Positions 16,671 through 16,714 of a stretch of DNA of 16,714 nt are shown here, piece by piece. Under the pieces are notes generated by a model that worked only from the letters and a program-made list of their open reading frames with translations, made no database searches and was not told the origin of the DNA. The DNA comes from an uncultured Frankineae bacterium. GTDB lineage: Bacteria; Actinomycetota; Actinomycetes; Mycobacteriales; SCTD01. How positions within the stretch are numbered: position 1 is the first letter of the stretch; each line of letters begins with the position of its first letter. The stretch covers positions 1 through 16,714 of the forward strand of contig CADCUE010000039.1 of assembly GCA_902805805.1 (NCBI GenBank). The letters run 5' to 3'. Both the position numbers and the translations under genes were made by a program.

Positions 16671-16714
16671 TTTCCGGCTGATCCGGCTCCCGCCGACACC
16701 CTCACCCCCCGAGG

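Noticed and set aside
16671..16714. Possible promoter or gene start at the right edge
   Set aside because: Only 44 bases remain after serB, and no start, box or hairpin there is convincing.

Overview
The window is very GC-rich (roughly three quarters G+C by eye), with GTG starts, a WhiB regulator and actinobacterial-type -10 boxes. This indicates a high-GC actinobacterium. The proteins look most like those of the Geodermatophilaceae (Blastococcus / Modestobacter / Geodermatophilus), but that family assignment is from memory of protein style, not from a search. It looks like ordinary chromosome: no insertion sequence, phage gene, tRNA, rRNA or CRISPR array is visible.

Layout. (1) 1-2911, minus strand: a tightly packed moxR - DUF58 - VWA module. 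It encodes an AAA+ chaperone and two von Willebrand-type proteins, and the last gene runs off the left edge. (2) 3158-4492, minus: a BlaI-type repressor followed by an M56 (BlaR1-like) membrane metalloprotease. Divergent from blaI is a WhiB3/WhiD-type Fe-S regulator (4567-4866, plus). Between them lies a 35-bp operator made of two tandem CTAC-N5-GTAG dyads. (3) 4954-8535, minus: two Old Yellow Enzyme reductases of different subclasses. Between them are an SpoU-type RNA methyltransferase and a small lipoprotein. An inverted-repeat operator sits just before the first reductase. (4) 8650-12142: a small two-helix membrane protein (plus), then on the minus strand an orphan membrane histidine kinase and a superfamily 2 helicase. 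(5) 12303-16670: a divergent gamma-glutamyltransferase-like hydrolase (plus), a DUF3097 protein (minus), and an unknown gene plus serB (plus).

Common threads. Regions 1 and 2 suggest envelope-stress sensing: an M56 protease that would inactivate a BlaI repressor, with whiB3 probably sharing the operator. Several starts (the ggt-like gene, the DUF3097 gene and its divergent neighbour) have a TANNNT box 6-8 nt before the start codon and no Shine-Dalgarno, as expected for leaderless mRNAs. Two near-identical GATC-rich hairpins (3048-3101 and 4894-4943) lie in intergenic gaps where terminators belong. They look like members of a dispersed palindromic repeat.

The points most worth a second look are the shared BlaI operator, the hairpin repeat pair, the GGT-like enzyme lacking the usual glutamate-binding residues, and an RNA methyltransferase with no standard start codon where its domain begins. 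I found no clear candidate for a wholly new multi-gene system.
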